From assembly GCA_030147925.1 (NCBI GenBank), contig JASBUK010000098.1, positions 1 to 37,289 on the forward strand: a DNA stretch of 37,289 bases. Direction: 5' to 3'. The translations under genes and the position numbers were made by a program. Of this stretch, positions 1 through 10,246 are shown piece by piece. Below the pieces are notes generated by a model that did no database searches, was not told the origin of the DNA, and saw only the letters and a list, made by a program, of their open reading frames with translations. Source of the DNA: Trueperaceae bacterium. Lineage in GTDB: Bacteria > Deinococcota > Deinococci > Deinococcales > Trueperaceae. How positions within the stretch are numbered: position 1 is the stretch's first letter; every line of letters starts with the position of its first letter.

Positions 1-98
1 CTATCAACGCTAAATTGTCGGGCTACTTCTGCTTTTGACATCCCTGCCTTGACTGCTGCTACAATCCGTTCTCTTAAATCTAGTGAATACGCTCTCAT
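1..98 (-). mobile_element. IS630-type transposase, N-terminal fragment (runs off left edge)
   Basis: Reading leftwards from an ATG at 98-96, the translation begins MRAYSLDLRERIVAA and continues VKAGMSKAEVARQFSVD to the window edge. This is the typical N-terminal helix-turn-helix opening of IS630 (Tc1/mariner-like) transposases, which bind the element ends and move them into TA targets. Only 32 codons are visible, so the catalytic DDE domain and completeness cannot be judged. The left terminal repeat should lie between the ATG and the end of the kinase gene at 173, but I cannot place it. The fragment differs in family from the transposase fragment at the right edge. Confidence 0.72.
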
Positions 99-172
99 TC
101 CCTAGTATCGTCTGTAGTTATAAATCTTGCAAGTGCTAAAAAATCTTACTTTCAGGATAGGAAAATAAAAGC

Positions 173-1639
173 TCAAGCTGTGCTCGAGCGCAAACCCGGC
201 AACATCACCGTTTCGGTTTGTTTTGGGTTTAAGGCGGGCAACATCACGGTAAACACCGTACCTTCGCCCAGTTTGGATTCTACCGAAACCGTTCCTTCGT
301 GCTGTTGGACAATCCATTTGACGATGGCTAGGCCCAAACCGCTGCCGTTGCCACGTGTAGAGCGCGCCCCATCCACACGATAAAAGCGTTCAAAGATGTG
401 GGGAATGGCGTCTGCGGGAATACCCGGGCCGTCATCAAAGACTTCTAGGCGCACCTGCTGCTTTTCGCGAGCCACCGAAATAGCAACGTGGCTCGAGCTC
501 GCGTCAAGCGCATTGTGCACCAGGTTGAGCAAGACCTGTTTGAGTCTTGAGGCGTCACCCATAACCTCAATGAGTGGTTGCGGCGAGGAAACGGTGACCT
601 CGGCATTACCGGCTACAGGCGCTATTTCCATGTGCACCGCTTCAACAACTTCGACTAAGTTCATGGGATTCTTTTCCACGTTAAAACCGGCATCGGCCCG
701 GGCAAGCTCGAGCAAGTCGTTAACCAGCTTGGCCATGCGCTCGGCTTCGCGTCTTATCACCGTTAGGGAGTCAATTTGCTCGGCGCTTGGCTTGGTGCGC
801 CTCAGCAGGTAGCTGGCATGGCCGGAAATAGCGGTTACCGGGGTACGCAGCTCGTGACTGGCATCGGCGGTAAAGCGCCGCTGGGTTTCAAAAGACTCCT
901 GCAAGCGGTCAAGCATGCGGTTAATGGTCACTGCCAGTTCCCCTACTTCGTCACGGGTTTTAGGAACGGGCACCCGCTGCGATAAATCCTGACCACCAAT
1001 CTGCGCGGCTACCTGGGTAACCCGCTTGACCGGGAAAAGCGCCTGGCTGGAGAGCAGCCATACCCCAATAGCAAAGAGGCCGAAGGCAAAAACAACGGTG
1101 ATAATGAGCGTGCTGCGCAGTTGGTTCAAGGTGGAAGTCACACTATTGGCAGGCACGCCCACCAACAACAAACCCGGATACTCTCGACCGGCGTTGCTAA
1201 GAACGGCACGCGAGGCTATCACCAAGAGATTGCGACCATTTTCCAAACTAACGCGTGTTGACACTTCGTGGCTGGCGAATAACTGTTCGTAATCGCTATC
1301 GGCCAGAAGTTTATAGATATCCTCGTTGCTAGGATTGGGACGACCGGGTGTAGGCGGCTTATAACCGTTTTTTAAGTCGCTCGGTTCATCAAGGCTGACG
1401 ATAAAAGGAGGATAGATTACCGATTCGAAATAGGTGTCGCCGGGCAGACGCCTGAGCCCTTCACTAACCGCCCCTTCGCTCACATCTGCTAGCGCTTGCC
1501 GCGCCCGCTCTTCTAGCGAGCTAATCAGCGAGCGCTCAGTCATCGCGTAGACCGAAATGGCTACGATGCTTAAGATCAGCGCCACAAAGACGCTATAAAA
1601 AATCGTAAGCCTAAATCTTAATGACAAGGTTTCTCTCAT
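173..1639 (-). CDS. Two-component sensor histidine kinase
   Basis: Membrane histidine kinase of 488 residues that autophosphorylates and passes phosphate to the regulator encoded 24 bases upstream. Two membrane helices (about 12-32 and 177-196) flank an extracytoplasmic sensor region of roughly 145 residues without a recognised fold. A HAMP linker follows (about 197-250), then the dimerisation helix with SHELRTP (phospho-accepting His262), then the ATPase domain with HNALDAS (N box), DDGPGIP (G1), FERFYRVD (F box) and GSGLGLAI (G2). All catalytic boxes are intact. The last 18 residues go beyond the usual domain end and partly repeat it (TVMLPAL, then TVMLPGL). They lie next to the IS630 fragment. 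The signal sensed is unknown. The ATG start has only a weak ribosome site, so expression may depend on coupling to the regulator gene. Confidence 0.9.
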   Translation of the reverse strand: MRETLSLRFRLTIFYSVFVALILSIVAISVYAMTERSLISSLEERARQALADVSEGAVSEGLRRLPGDTYFESVIYPPFIVSLDEPSDLKNGYKPPTPGRPNPSNEDIYKLLADSDYEQLFASHEVSTRVSLENGRNLLVIASRAVLSNAGREYPGLLLVGVPANSVTSTLNQLRSTLIITVVFAFGLFAIGVWLLSSQALFPVKRVTQVAAQIGGQDLSQRVPVPKTRDEVGELAVTINRMLDRLQESFETQRRFTADASHELRTPVTAISGHASYLLRRTKPSAEQIDSLTVIRREAERMAKLVNDLLELARADAGFNVEKNPMNLVEVVEAVHMEIAPVAGNAEVTVSSPQPLIEVMGDASRLKQVLLNLVHNALDASSSHVAISVAREKQQVRLEVFDDGPGIPADAIPHIFERFYRVDGARSTRGNGSGLGLAIVKWIVQQHEGTVSVESKLGEGTVFTVMLPALNPKQTETVMLPGLRSSTA

Positions 1640-1663
1640 TCCCGACTACGCTAAGACCTACTC

Positions 1664-2341
<678 letters not shown>

Positions 2342-2348
2342 GGCTTGC

Positions 2349-2378
2349 ATTATAGCCGTGCCTTTATGAGAGAGTTAA
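2349..2378 (-). promoter_or_regulatory. Leaderless promoter of the response-regulator/kinase operon
   Basis: On the minus strand, TTAACT (2378-2373) and TATAAT (2354-2349) are 18 bases apart. The -10 box is followed by 7 bases and then ATG at 2341, so transcription would start at the start codon. No Shine-Dalgarno sequence fits between them. Confidence 0.65.
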
Positions 2379-2424
2379 TGAGAAGATGACAATATTCTAA
2401 GACCATTTCTCATATTATCCTCAT
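2366..2424. promoter_or_regulatory. Paired ATGAG direct repeats, candidate regulator binding site
   Basis: Two copies of ATGAGA(G/A) lie on the plus strand at 2366-2372 and 2378-2384 (12-base spacing). Two copies of ATGAG(A/G)A lie on the minus strand at 2413-2407 and 2424-2418 (11-base spacing). OmpR/PhoB-family regulators bind tandem repeats spaced about one helical turn. The set overlaps the -35 box of the regulator's own promoter and ends beside the luxS stop codon. Binding is inferred. Confidence 0.4.
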
Positions 2425-2425
2425 A

Positions 2426-2911
2426 TCAATTTAAATCCAAGGAAATCGTTGGCTGAATTATGATCTCCTGACTGAGGATATCGCGCGCCCAGGCCTGCGC
2501 GCCGAGCAAGGAATGGTCACGATAGTTGCCGCACTCCAACTCACTACAACCAGGAATTGGCCCGCTGTGCTCGGCAATAGCATTAAGCGTCTGCACAAGG
2601 GCTAAGCGTACATCGTCTTCACTGGGTTGACCCAGGGTGGTCAGATAAAAACCGGTGCGGCAACCCATCGGACTAGCGTCGATGACCTTGTCACCTAAAA
2701 CTCCTCGTAAATAGCCCGCCATTAGGTGTTCAATGGTGTGCAAAGCCGCGGTAGGAATTTCCGCTTGATTCGGCTGCACCAGACGCAGGTCAAACTTGCG
2801 AATCTCATCACCTTTCGACCCAACATAACGCCCTGCTAGACGCACATAAGGTGCCCGAACTTTACGGTGATCCAAATTAAATGATTCTGGCTTGGCAGCT
2901 TGATGTTCCAT
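2426..2911 (-). CDS. luxS: S-ribosylhomocysteine lyase LuxS
   Basis: Metalloenzyme of 161 residues that splits S-ribosylhomocysteine into homocysteine and DPD, the precursor of autoinducer AI-2, in the activated methyl cycle. The opening FNLDHRKVRAPYVRLAG is characteristic. The metal site HTIEH gives H58 and H62 as ligands, E61 as catalytic base and C127 in LECGNY as third ligand. C84 in PMGCRTGFYL is the second catalytic residue. Length and all active-site residues are normal for the family. It lies upstream of the regulator/kinase pair on the same strand but has its own promoter. Whether the pair responds to AI-2 cannot be told; the kinase sensor region does not resemble a known AI-2 receptor. 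Confidence 0.97.
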   Translation of the reverse strand: MEHQAAKPESFNLDHRKVRAPYVRLAGRYVGSKGDEIRKFDLRLVQPNQAEIPTAALHTIEHLMAGYLRGVLGDKVIDASPMGCRTGFYLTTLGQPSEDDVRLALVQTLNAIAEHSGPIPGCSELECGNYRDHSLLGAQAWARDILSQEIIIQPTISLDLN

Positions 2912-2923
2912 AAAGCAAGTATA
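2912..2923 (-). promoter_or_regulatory. Leaderless -10 box of luxS
   Basis: TATACT at 2923-2918 (minus strand) is followed by 6 bases and the luxS ATG at 2911. There is no ribosome binding site, so the transcript probably begins at or next to the start codon. No good -35 match is visible. Confidence 0.5.
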
Positions 2924-3018
2924 GTCGGATTTTGCGTGAGAATTTACTCGAATATCAAGGTTTTTGCTGCTGTTGTCCTAAGCAGTTTATTTACCCTTTT
3001 CAAGCGTCGCTAAGCGCG

Positions 3019-3048
3019 TTAGACTACTAGCGGCGTCAACGCTATATT
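3019..3048 (+). promoter_or_regulatory. Promoter of the NYN-domain gene
   Basis: TTAGAC (3019-3024) and TATATT (3043-3048) are separated by 18 bases. A start near 3055 would leave a short leader carrying the AGGAGGG ribosome site just before the TTG start codon. Confidence 0.45.
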
Positions 3049-3069
3049 TTATATTTTCAGGAGGGTATT

Positions 3070-3591
3070 TTGCGTAGTCGTATTGCGATATTTATTGATG
3101 GCAGCAATCTTTATAACGGTATGAGAGACAATCTCTCAAACACCCGCGTCAACTTACAAGAGTTAGTCCAGCAACTGATCACCGACCGGGAGCTGGTGCG
3201 TATTTATTATTACAACGCACCCTTAACCGACGATTACGAATCGGACCTGCGCGAGGGTCAGCAGCGCTTTTTTGAGTCTTTGAGGCGCATTCCTTATGTC
3301 ACCGTTCGCTTGGGTCGCTTACATAGGCGCAACGATGGCTCTTTAGTGGAAAAAGGGATTGATGTGGCTCTGGCCGTAGAGTCTTTGTCTTTAGCCTACG
3401 AAAACGCTTTTGACACGGCTTTATTGGTCAGTGGTGACGGGGATTATGTCGAATTGGTCGAGGCGTTAAAACGCAAGGGGAAATTTGTAGAATGCGCCAT
3501 GTTTAAAAACCAGTCAGCAGGAATCTTAGTGGAATATGTCGACGTTTTTCACCCATTAGACGATTTAAGCTGGTCAAAGATTCTTTTTTGA
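3070..3591 (+). CDS. NYN-domain (PIN-like) putative ribonuclease, LabA/DUF88 type
   Basis: Soluble protein of 173 residues covering a whole NYN domain, a PIN-like nuclease fold that binds metal through acidic residues. Visible landmarks are FIDGSNLYNGM (D10, N13), GIDVALAVESL (D98) and LVSGDGDYVELVEAL (D123, D125), the typical set of aspartates at the active-site edge. Members are thought to cut RNA; the substrate here is unknown. The start codon is TTG, supported by a strong AGGAGGG ribosome site 5-6 bases upstream and by the MRSRIAIFIDGSN opening. It converges on mscS with only 6 bases between the two stop codons and no room for a separate terminator. Confidence 0.88.
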   Translation: MRSRIAIFIDGSNLYNGMRDNLSNTRVNLQELVQQLITDRELVRIYYYNAPLTDDYESDLREGQQRFFESLRRIPYVTVRLGRLHRRNDGSLVEKGIDVALAVESLSLAYENAFDTALLVSGDGDYVELVEALKRKGKFVECAMFKNQSAGILVEYVDVFHPLDDLSWSKILF

Positions 3592-3597
3592 GGTGGG

Positions 3598-4737
3598 TCA
3601 GCTGCGTTGGGCGTAAAATGGCTCGAGCACCGGACTGAGCCCCTTAGCGCCATCAACAAAAAGTTGCAAATGCGGGAAGGGAATTTCAATACCGGCTGCA
3701 TCGAGGGCTTCTTTGCAGCGCTCGAGAATCTCCGCACTGATTTTGGGCTGAATATCTATGTGGTCAGGCTCAATCCAATAATAAAGATTAAGATTCACTG
3801 ATGAATCCGCCAGTTCGGCTAGATGAACGCTGGGCTGGCGGTTTTTCATCACTAGGTCATGCGCCTGCAAGATAGGTAAGATAATCTTGCGTGCCGCCTG
3901 AGCCGACTCTTTGTAGGCAATGCCAACGCCAATCCGAACCCGCAGTGGCCCTCCGGCGCTAAAATTGATGATTTCCGCCGAGGCCACGCTGGCATTGGGA
4001 ATGGCACTGAGTACATTATCCCGAGTAATCAAACGCGTGGTGCGCAAGCTGATAGCCTCTACCTTGCCAATCTGCCCATTTATCTCAACCCAGTCATTGA
4101 TGCGAAAGGGGCGTTCTATCAGCAAGGTCACCCCAGAAATAAAGTTAGAAAGCGTGTCCTGCGCAGCAAAACCAACCGCTATCCCTACCACCCCAAGCGC
4201 TGCAATCACGCTGAGCACATCGACGCCGAATTGCGACATCACCGTCACAAAACCAAAGCTAAGAATCAGGACCAAGAGCACGTTACGCAGCAGTTGCTCG
4301 AGCGTGTGATCCAGCGCATAGTGCCGCAAGGTACTGCTGAGTAGCTTAACTGCAATAACCCAAACGAGATAATAAAGAAAAGCCACCACAGCAGCTTTAG
4401 CAGCGGCGCCTAAAATTATAGCGGAAACGCCAAATTGTGCCATTACAGCCAGCGCGGCCAAAACCGTTACGGTGTATTTCAGCGCTAATACCAAAGGCTT
4501 AGTAATTTCCTGACTTAAGCGAAAGTGCTTTAGACCTTGGTTTAGCAACCAGCGCAATACCAGGTAAGCCAGCACAAAAATAAGCACAAGCAAAATGGAA
4601 ACGATAACTTTTTCCAGCACTCCGGCCAAACTGCTGGCAAAACTTTCCTGTGAGCCGCTAAATAGACCAAAGGTTCCACTTAAACTGTTTGATAGTTCAC
4701 GCCCAAGCCTGTTAAAAAAATTTCCGACGTTGTCCAT
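3598..4737 (-). CDS. Small-conductance mechanosensitive channel, MscS family
   Basis: Membrane channel of 379 residues that opens under membrane tension and releases solutes after osmotic downshock. Hydrophobic segments lie at about 44-65, 82-103, 107-132, 152-168 and 172-196. The last is the Gly/Ala-rich pore helix (GVVGIAVGFAAQDTLSNF) followed by ERPFRINDWVEI, the hallmark join to the beta domain. The C-terminal part forms the cytoplasmic vestibule. With about five helices rather than three it belongs to the longer MscS group. The ATG start has a GAGGAG ribosome site close upstream. It follows ligA by 56 bases on the same strand and may be read through from it. Confidence 0.92.
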   Translation of the reverse strand: MDNVGNFFNRLGRELSNSLSGTFGLFSGSQESFASSLAGVLEKVIVSILLVLIFVLAYLVLRWLLNQGLKHFRLSQEITKPLVLALKYTVTVLAALAVMAQFGVSAIILGAAAKAAVVAFLYYLVWVIAVKLLSSTLRHYALDHTLEQLLRNVLLVLILSFGFVTVMSQFGVDVLSVIAALGVVGIAVGFAAQDTLSNFISGVTLLIERPFRINDWVEINGQIGKVEAISLRTTRLITRDNVLSAIPNASVASAEIINFSAGGPLRVRIGVGIAYKESAQAARKIILPILQAHDLVMKNRQPSVHLAELADSSVNLNLYYWIEPDHIDIQPKISAEILERCKEALDAAGIEIPFPHLQLFVDGAKGLSPVLEPFYAQRS

Positions 4738-4793
4738 CTACTCCTCACCACCCTCTTGTCAAAAGATGTTTTGCACTATATTTCACGATACTT

Positions 4794-6827
<2,034 letters not shown>

Positions 6828-6856
6828 TTATGTTTTATTGATATTTTGAACTTTAT

Positions 6857-6893
6857 TTCACGATATTCTTGCATGTGTGATTTTTATCGTGAA
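6857..6893. promoter_or_regulatory. Inverted repeat between ligA and the BMP gene
   Basis: TTCACGATA (6857-6865) and TATCGTGAA (6885-6893) form a perfect 9-base inverted repeat with a 19-base spacer, in the 199-base gap between the divergent ligA and BMP genes. It could be an operator. A third copy of the left arm (TTTCACGATA) lies at 4781-4790, just past ligA and before mscS. Confidence 0.35.
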
Positions 6894-7002
6894 TTTTCAT
6901 CAATCGTTTAGAGGACGCGGTTTCGTGTTAAATTCAGCACAAATGCATGATATAGTTTTCACTGGGTAAAAAATCATCACCCGAAAGGTATAAGGAGGCA
7001 TT

Positions 7003-8112
7003 ATGCGTAAAGCGCTCACTCTAGTCTTAGCCCTCGTCTTTAGCATGGCCCTGGCCCAGGATTATGTGGTCGGCCTGGTCTACGATGCGGGCGGTAAGTT
7101 TGACGCGTCATTCAACCAGGGCACCTGGGAAGGTGTCGAACGGGCGGTAGACGAACTTAGCAACGAACTGGAAATCGAAGTGCTCGAATTCGAGGGTACT
7201 CCTGATACAGCTGCTGAAGGTCAGCGCCGCATTGCTTTGCAAGGTGCCGAACTGATTGTTGCCCCAGGCTTTTTGCAAGCTGACGCCATTCAATCGGTCT
7301 CTAGCGAATTCCCGGATACCAACTTCGTGCTGATTGATGCCGTTGCCGAAAACGACAACGTGCGCAGCGTGCTCTTTAAAGAGCAAGAAGGTAGCTTCTT
7401 GGTTGGTTATATTGCCGGTAAATTATCGCAAACTGGTGTCGTGGGCTTTGTCGGCGGCATGGACATTCCCCTGATTCGCGCCTTTGATTTAGGCTATCAG
7501 GAAGGTGTGCAAGCAGCCTGCCCCGACTGCACCGTCATCTCTAACTATGTCGGTAATACGCCGGCAGCCTGGAACGATCCGGCTCGAGCCAAAGAGCTTG
7601 CCACTACGCAGCAGGCACAAGGCGCCGACATCATCTACGCCGCCGCTGGTGGCTCGGGTCGCGGTGTTTACGACTTTGTGAACGAGAAGATGTGCTATAG
7701 CTCATCCGATCTGCGCGAAACCCCGCTGACCTCGCAGTTAGCCGACGTGCCAGTAAGCGCAGCTTATGCTGAAAAATGCGGGGCAGGCACTCAGCCGCTG
7801 TTCTTTATCGGGGTTGACTCCAACCAAAACTATCTTGGCGATACCGACAGCGATCCCGCAACTTTGAACCACGGCCTTACCAGCATGCTCAAGCGCGTGG
7901 ACATTGCTTCTTACAATGCCGTTTTCGATATCATCAACGATGAATTTGTTGGTGGCATCCAAAATCTCGGTTTGGCCGAAAATGGTGTTGGCTATGCTCT
8001 TGATGAGTATAACGAGGCTCTAATTCCCGCTTCCCTTATCGAAGAAGTCGAGGCTGTTAAGCAGCAAATTATCGATGGTGAAATTGTTGTAACCGATTAC
8101 CGTCAACAATAG
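7003..8112 (+). CDS. BMP-family exported substrate-binding protein (PnrA/Med type)
   Basis: Periplasmic binding protein of 369 residues in the BMP family, whose characterised members bind nucleosides for an ABC transporter. The signal peptide is clear: MRKALTLVLALVFSMALA with cleavage probably before QDY. There is no lipobox cysteine, so it is a soluble exported protein rather than a lipoprotein. Family landmarks include LVYDAGGKFDASFNQ at the mature N-terminus, and GFVGGMDIPLIRAFDLGYQEG in two overlapping pieces around residues 147-168. A strong AAGGAGG site precedes the ATG. No permease or ATPase gene adjoins, and a strong terminator follows, so the gene is monocistronic. Nucleoside binding is family inference. 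Confidence 0.9.
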   Translation: MRKALTLVLALVFSMALAQDYVVGLVYDAGGKFDASFNQGTWEGVERAVDELSNELEIEVLEFEGTPDTAAEGQRRIALQGAELIVAPGFLQADAIQSVSSEFPDTNFVLIDAVAENDNVRSVLFKEQEGSFLVGYIAGKLSQTGVVGFVGGMDIPLIRAFDLGYQEGVQAACPDCTVISNYVGNTPAAWNDPARAKELATTQQAQGADIIYAAAGGSGRGVYDFVNEKMCYSSSDLRETPLTSQLADVPVSAAYAEKCGAGTQPLFFIGVDSNQNYLGDTDSDPATLNHGLTSMLKRVDIASYNAVFDIINDEFVGGIQNLGLAENGVGYALDEYNEALIPASLIEEVEAVKQQIIDGEIVVTDYRQQ

Positions 8113-8133
8113 CAGCGACTCAGTACCATCTTA

Positions 8134-8165
8134 CAAAGGCGCCCCTAAGGCGCCTTTGTTTTTTG
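8134..8165 (+). terminator. Rho-independent terminator after the BMP gene
   Basis: CAAAGGCGCC (8134-8143) pairs perfectly with GGCGCCTTTG (8149-8158) around a 5-base loop, followed by a T run. Confidence 0.93.
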
Positions 8166-8186
8166 CTGTTCTGTTAGCGCTGCTAG

Positions 8187-8195
8187 TGCTAAAAT
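8187..8195 (+). promoter_or_regulatory. Promoter of rnpB (extended -10)
   Basis: TGCTAAAAT is an extended -10 element whose hexamer TAAAAT lies at 8190-8195. It is 7-8 bases before the predicted 5' end of RNase P RNA. The -35 region is weak. Confidence 0.5.
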
Positions 8196-8202
8196 AGTAA
8201 GT

Positions 8203-8573
8203 TGCGGTGAGAGGCGTCTGATCGCGGCCAGCAGTGCTGAGGAAAGTCCGAGCTCCGCAGGGCAGGGTGCCAGGTAACGCCTGGGCGTATTAGGCGACGG
8301 CAAGTGCAACAGAAAGTAAACCGCCAAAAGTGCTTGATATTTCAACTGCTTTGGTAAGGGTGAAACGGTGCGGCAAGAGCGCACCAGTGCCTGTGGAAAC
8401 ACGGGTAGCTGGGTAAACCCCACCCGGTGCAAGGTCCGATAGGGAGAAAGAGCTTGCCCGGCTCGTTATCATCTCCGGGTTGACCGCTTGAGGCGTCTGG
8501 CGACAGGCGTCCCAGATAGATGATCAGAGCTCTTTTGAGAGCACAGAACTCGGCTTATAGCCTCTCCCGCCTT
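8203..8573 (+). ncRNA. rnpB: RNase P RNA (type A)
   Basis: Catalytic RNA of RNase P, which matures tRNA 5' ends. The conserved core block GAGGAAAGTCC begins at 8239 and the matching 3' block ACAGAA at 8543. In between are the GGTGAAACGGTGCGGCAAGAG and GCGCACC elements typical of the P10-P12 region (8359-8385). The ends pair to form helix P1: GAGAGGC near 8209-8215 with GCCTCTC at 8560-8566, and flanking GCGG with CCGC. The length of about 370 bases fits type A. Exact ends are estimated from P1. It stands alone with its own promoter and terminator. Confidence 0.96.
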
Positions 8574-8582
8574 TCGCAGTAA

Positions 8583-8615
8583 AAGCACGCAGCGTCAAAG
8601 ACTGCGTGCTTTTTT
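8583..8615 (+). terminator. Terminator of rnpB
   Basis: AAGCACGCAG (8583-8592) pairs with CTGCGTGCTT (8602-8611), and the T run continues to 8615. Confidence 0.9.
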
Positions 8616-8732
8616 GCATTGTAAAAAGCAAAGTTTGTGCTAGAGTTGACGTCAGAGACGTAATCAGATACGTAAAAGGCTCGAGCCCTATCACAAATTC
8701 TTCAATCACAATCTCAAGTTCAAAAATCCCAA

Positions 8733-8749
8733 GTGGGGCTAAAGTGGGA
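8733..8749 (+). promoter_or_regulatory. MraZ box pair 1
   Basis: GTGGGG (8733-8738) and GTGGGA (8744-8749) are repeated at 11-base spacing, 72 or more bases upstream of the -10 box. Confidence 0.45.
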
Positions 8750-8785
8750 GAAATTACTCACATTTTGGTGATTTTAGGTAAATAA

Positions 8786-8811
8786 GTGGGAGATTGTGGG
8801 AAATGGTGGTA
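8786..8811 (+). promoter_or_regulatory. MraZ box array 2
   Basis: GTGGGA (8786), GTGGGA (8796) and GTGGTA (8806) recur every 10 bases. MraZ is known to bind GTGGG-type direct repeats one helical turn apart in its own promoter. This array covers the -35 region of the promoter at 8818-8826, the position expected for autorepression. Confidence 0.7.
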
Positions 8812-8817
8812 AAAGTG

Positions 8818-8826
8818 TGCTAAACT
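8818..8826 (+). promoter_or_regulatory. dcw cluster promoter (extended -10)
   Basis: TGCTAAACT contains an extended -10 with hexamer TAAACT at 8821-8826. The start site would be near 8833. It lacks a clear -35 box; the MraZ repeats occupy that position. Confidence 0.5.
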
Positions 8827-8909
8827 GATTCTCGTTAGAGAAAGCTGGTCCTGATGGCGTTTTTCTAAGCATTTTTGCAACCGTTGTCTTGATCGGACTT
8901 AGAAATTAA

Positions 8910-8926
8910 GTGGGAGGTTAGTGGGG
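8910..8926 (+). promoter_or_regulatory. GTGGG pair 3 overlapping the mraZ ribosome site
   Basis: GTGGGA (8910-8915) and GTGGGG (8921-8926) lie 11 bases apart directly before the mraZ ATG. The Shine-Dalgarno stretch GGGAGG (8912-8917) is part of the first copy, so this pair may be only the ribosome site or may also be a binding site. Confidence 0.4.
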
Positions 8927-8927
8927 A

Positions 8928-9356
8928 ATGCCCTTTGGCGAATTTCAGTATTCGGTGGACGACAAAGGACGTGTTATCGTCCCGCCCACCTTTCGCGAAT
9001 TCGTCGAAGACGGCATGGTCGTCACCAGAGGGATGGAGGGTTGCCTTTATATTTTCCCGCTGGCAACCTGGCGGCGTATCGAAGAGCGTTTGACCGAACT
9101 TCCCTTAACAGACCACGAGGCCCGCAACTTCGTGCGGTTTTTTTACTCCGGGGCCGCCAAATCAAAAATCGACTCAGCCGGACGCATCACCCTGCCCGCC
9201 ACATTAAGGTTATTTGCCGATATAAACGGCAATGTCGTGGTGGCGGGAGCGCCCAATCGCTTGGAAATCTGGAACGAGGCGCGTTGGCTCAGCAATCTCG
9301 GCGAGGTGCAGAGCAAACCACCCGCCCCCGAATTATTAAGTGAGTTGGTCGGATGA
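8928..9356 (+). CDS. mraZ: Transcriptional regulator MraZ
   Basis: DNA-binding protein of 142 residues that heads most dcw clusters and controls them by binding GTGGG repeats. It contains two swapped-hairpin AbrB-like domains, each with the DxxxGR signature: DDKGR at 11-15 and DSAGR at 82-86. RGMEGCLYIFP (34-44) is also typical. Length is normal. The ATG at 8928 has GGGAGG 10 bases upstream. The stop overlaps the rsmH start as ATGA. Repeats suited to its own binding precede it, so autoregulation is likely. In characterised species it may repress or activate, and the direction here is unknown. Confidence 0.97.
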   Translation: MPFGEFQYSVDDKGRVIVPPTFREFVEDGMVVTRGMEGCLYIFPLATWRRIEERLTELPLTDHEARNFVRFFYSGAAKSKIDSAGRITLPATLRLFADINGNVVVAGAPNRLEIWNEARWLSNLGEVQSKPPAPELLSELVG

Positions 9357-10246
9357 GCGGTGCAGCAGCCAAAGAGCCGCATGTTCCGGTGATGCTCGCC
9401 GAATGTCTGGCCGCTCTAGAAGTGCAGCAGGGTCGCTGGTATATCGACGGCACTTTTGGCGCTGGTGGGCACAGCCAGGCAATTCTAGAGGCTGGTGGCT
9501 CGGTGCTGGCCATTGACCAGGACCCTGGGGCTCGAGCCTTTGCCGAGCGACTAAATATCTCCAAGGGCAGTGAATTTATTTTTCTGCAGCAAAATTTTCG
9601 TTTTTTAGATAGCCTTGCCAAGCAGTCGCGGCTAGCTGGCGTGGCCGGGGTCCTGCTCGATCTTGGCGTATCCTCTATGCAGTTAGATATGGCCGAACGT
9701 GGCTTTGCCTTTCGGCAAGACGGGCCGCTGGACATGCGAATGAACCCGGAGGGGCCGTCCGCTGCGGAGGTTGTCAACAGCTATACACAAGATGAACTGG
9801 CCGCAATCATTTACAAGTATGGCGAAGAACGCTATAGCCGCCGCATCGCCAGAAAGATTGTCGAGCAGCGCGAAAAAACCCCCTTTGAGACTACCGGACA
9901 ACTGGCCGAGGCCATTGCGCAAGCCTATCCACCCGGTTATCGCCGTGAGCATCCGGCCCGCCGCAGCTTTCAGGCCTTGCGCATTTATGTCAACGATGAA
10001 TTAGGGGCACTCGAAGATGCCCTTGTAGCTGCAGAAAACATCCTGGCAGACTCCGGAAAGCTCGTAGTCTTGAGTTATCACTCACTAGAAGACAGGATTG
10101 TCAAACACTTTATTCGCAACAGCAGTTATTTAAAGGCCGAAAGCAAAAAGCCGCTCTTGGCCAGCGACAGCGAAATCACTGAGAATCCCCGGGCACGTAG
10201 CGCCAAACTGCGTGTCGCCCGAAAATTGTCTGAGGCCAAAACATGA
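9353..10246 (+). CDS. rsmH: 16S rRNA m4C1402 methyltransferase RsmH (MraW)
   Basis: SAM-dependent methyltransferase of 297 residues that N4-methylates C1402 in the ribosomal P site. The opening HVPVMLAECLAALE and the SAM motif GTFGAGGHSQAIL (about 34-46) are family hallmarks, as are LLDLGVSSMQLD, RGFAFRQDGPLDMRM and the C-terminal YHSLEDRIVKHF. Length is complete. The start ATG overlaps the mraZ stop by 4 bases and the stop overlaps the ftsL start by 4 bases, so translation is coupled. Confidence 0.97.
   Translation: MSGAAAKEPHVPVMLAECLAALEVQQGRWYIDGTFGAGGHSQAILEAGGSVLAIDQDPGARAFAERLNISKGSEFIFLQQNFRFLDSLAKQSRLAGVAGVLLDLGVSSMQLDMAERGFAFRQDGPLDMRMNPEGPSAAEVVNSYTQDELAAIIYKYGEERYSRRIARKIVEQREKTPFETTGQLAEAIAQAYPPGYRREHPARRSFQALRIYVNDELGALEDALVAAENILADSGKLVVLSYHSLEDRIVKHFIRNSSYLKAESKKPLLASDSEITENPRARSAKLRVARKLSEAKT

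Larger units (their letters stand above)
8616..8927 (+). promoter_or_regulatory. Long regulatory region upstream of the dcw cluster
   Basis: No gene is seen in these 312 bases. They hold three groups of GTGGG boxes, an extended -10 promoter, a small inverted repeat (TTCTC/GAGAA, 8829-8842) and the only intergenic copy of the GCTCGAGC palindrome (8679-8686). The predicted transcript would have a leader of about 95 bases before mraZ. Confidence 0.6.

Noticed and set aside
198-250. Short direct repeat GGCAACATCAC at the end of the kinase gene
   Set aside because: Eleven bases repeated once within coding sequence, explained by the repeated TVMLP peptide; too little to claim a mobile or regulatory element.
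102-317. Minus-strand ORF near the left edge
   Set aside because: It overlaps the kinase gene end out of frame, is arginine/aromatic rich and matches nothing.
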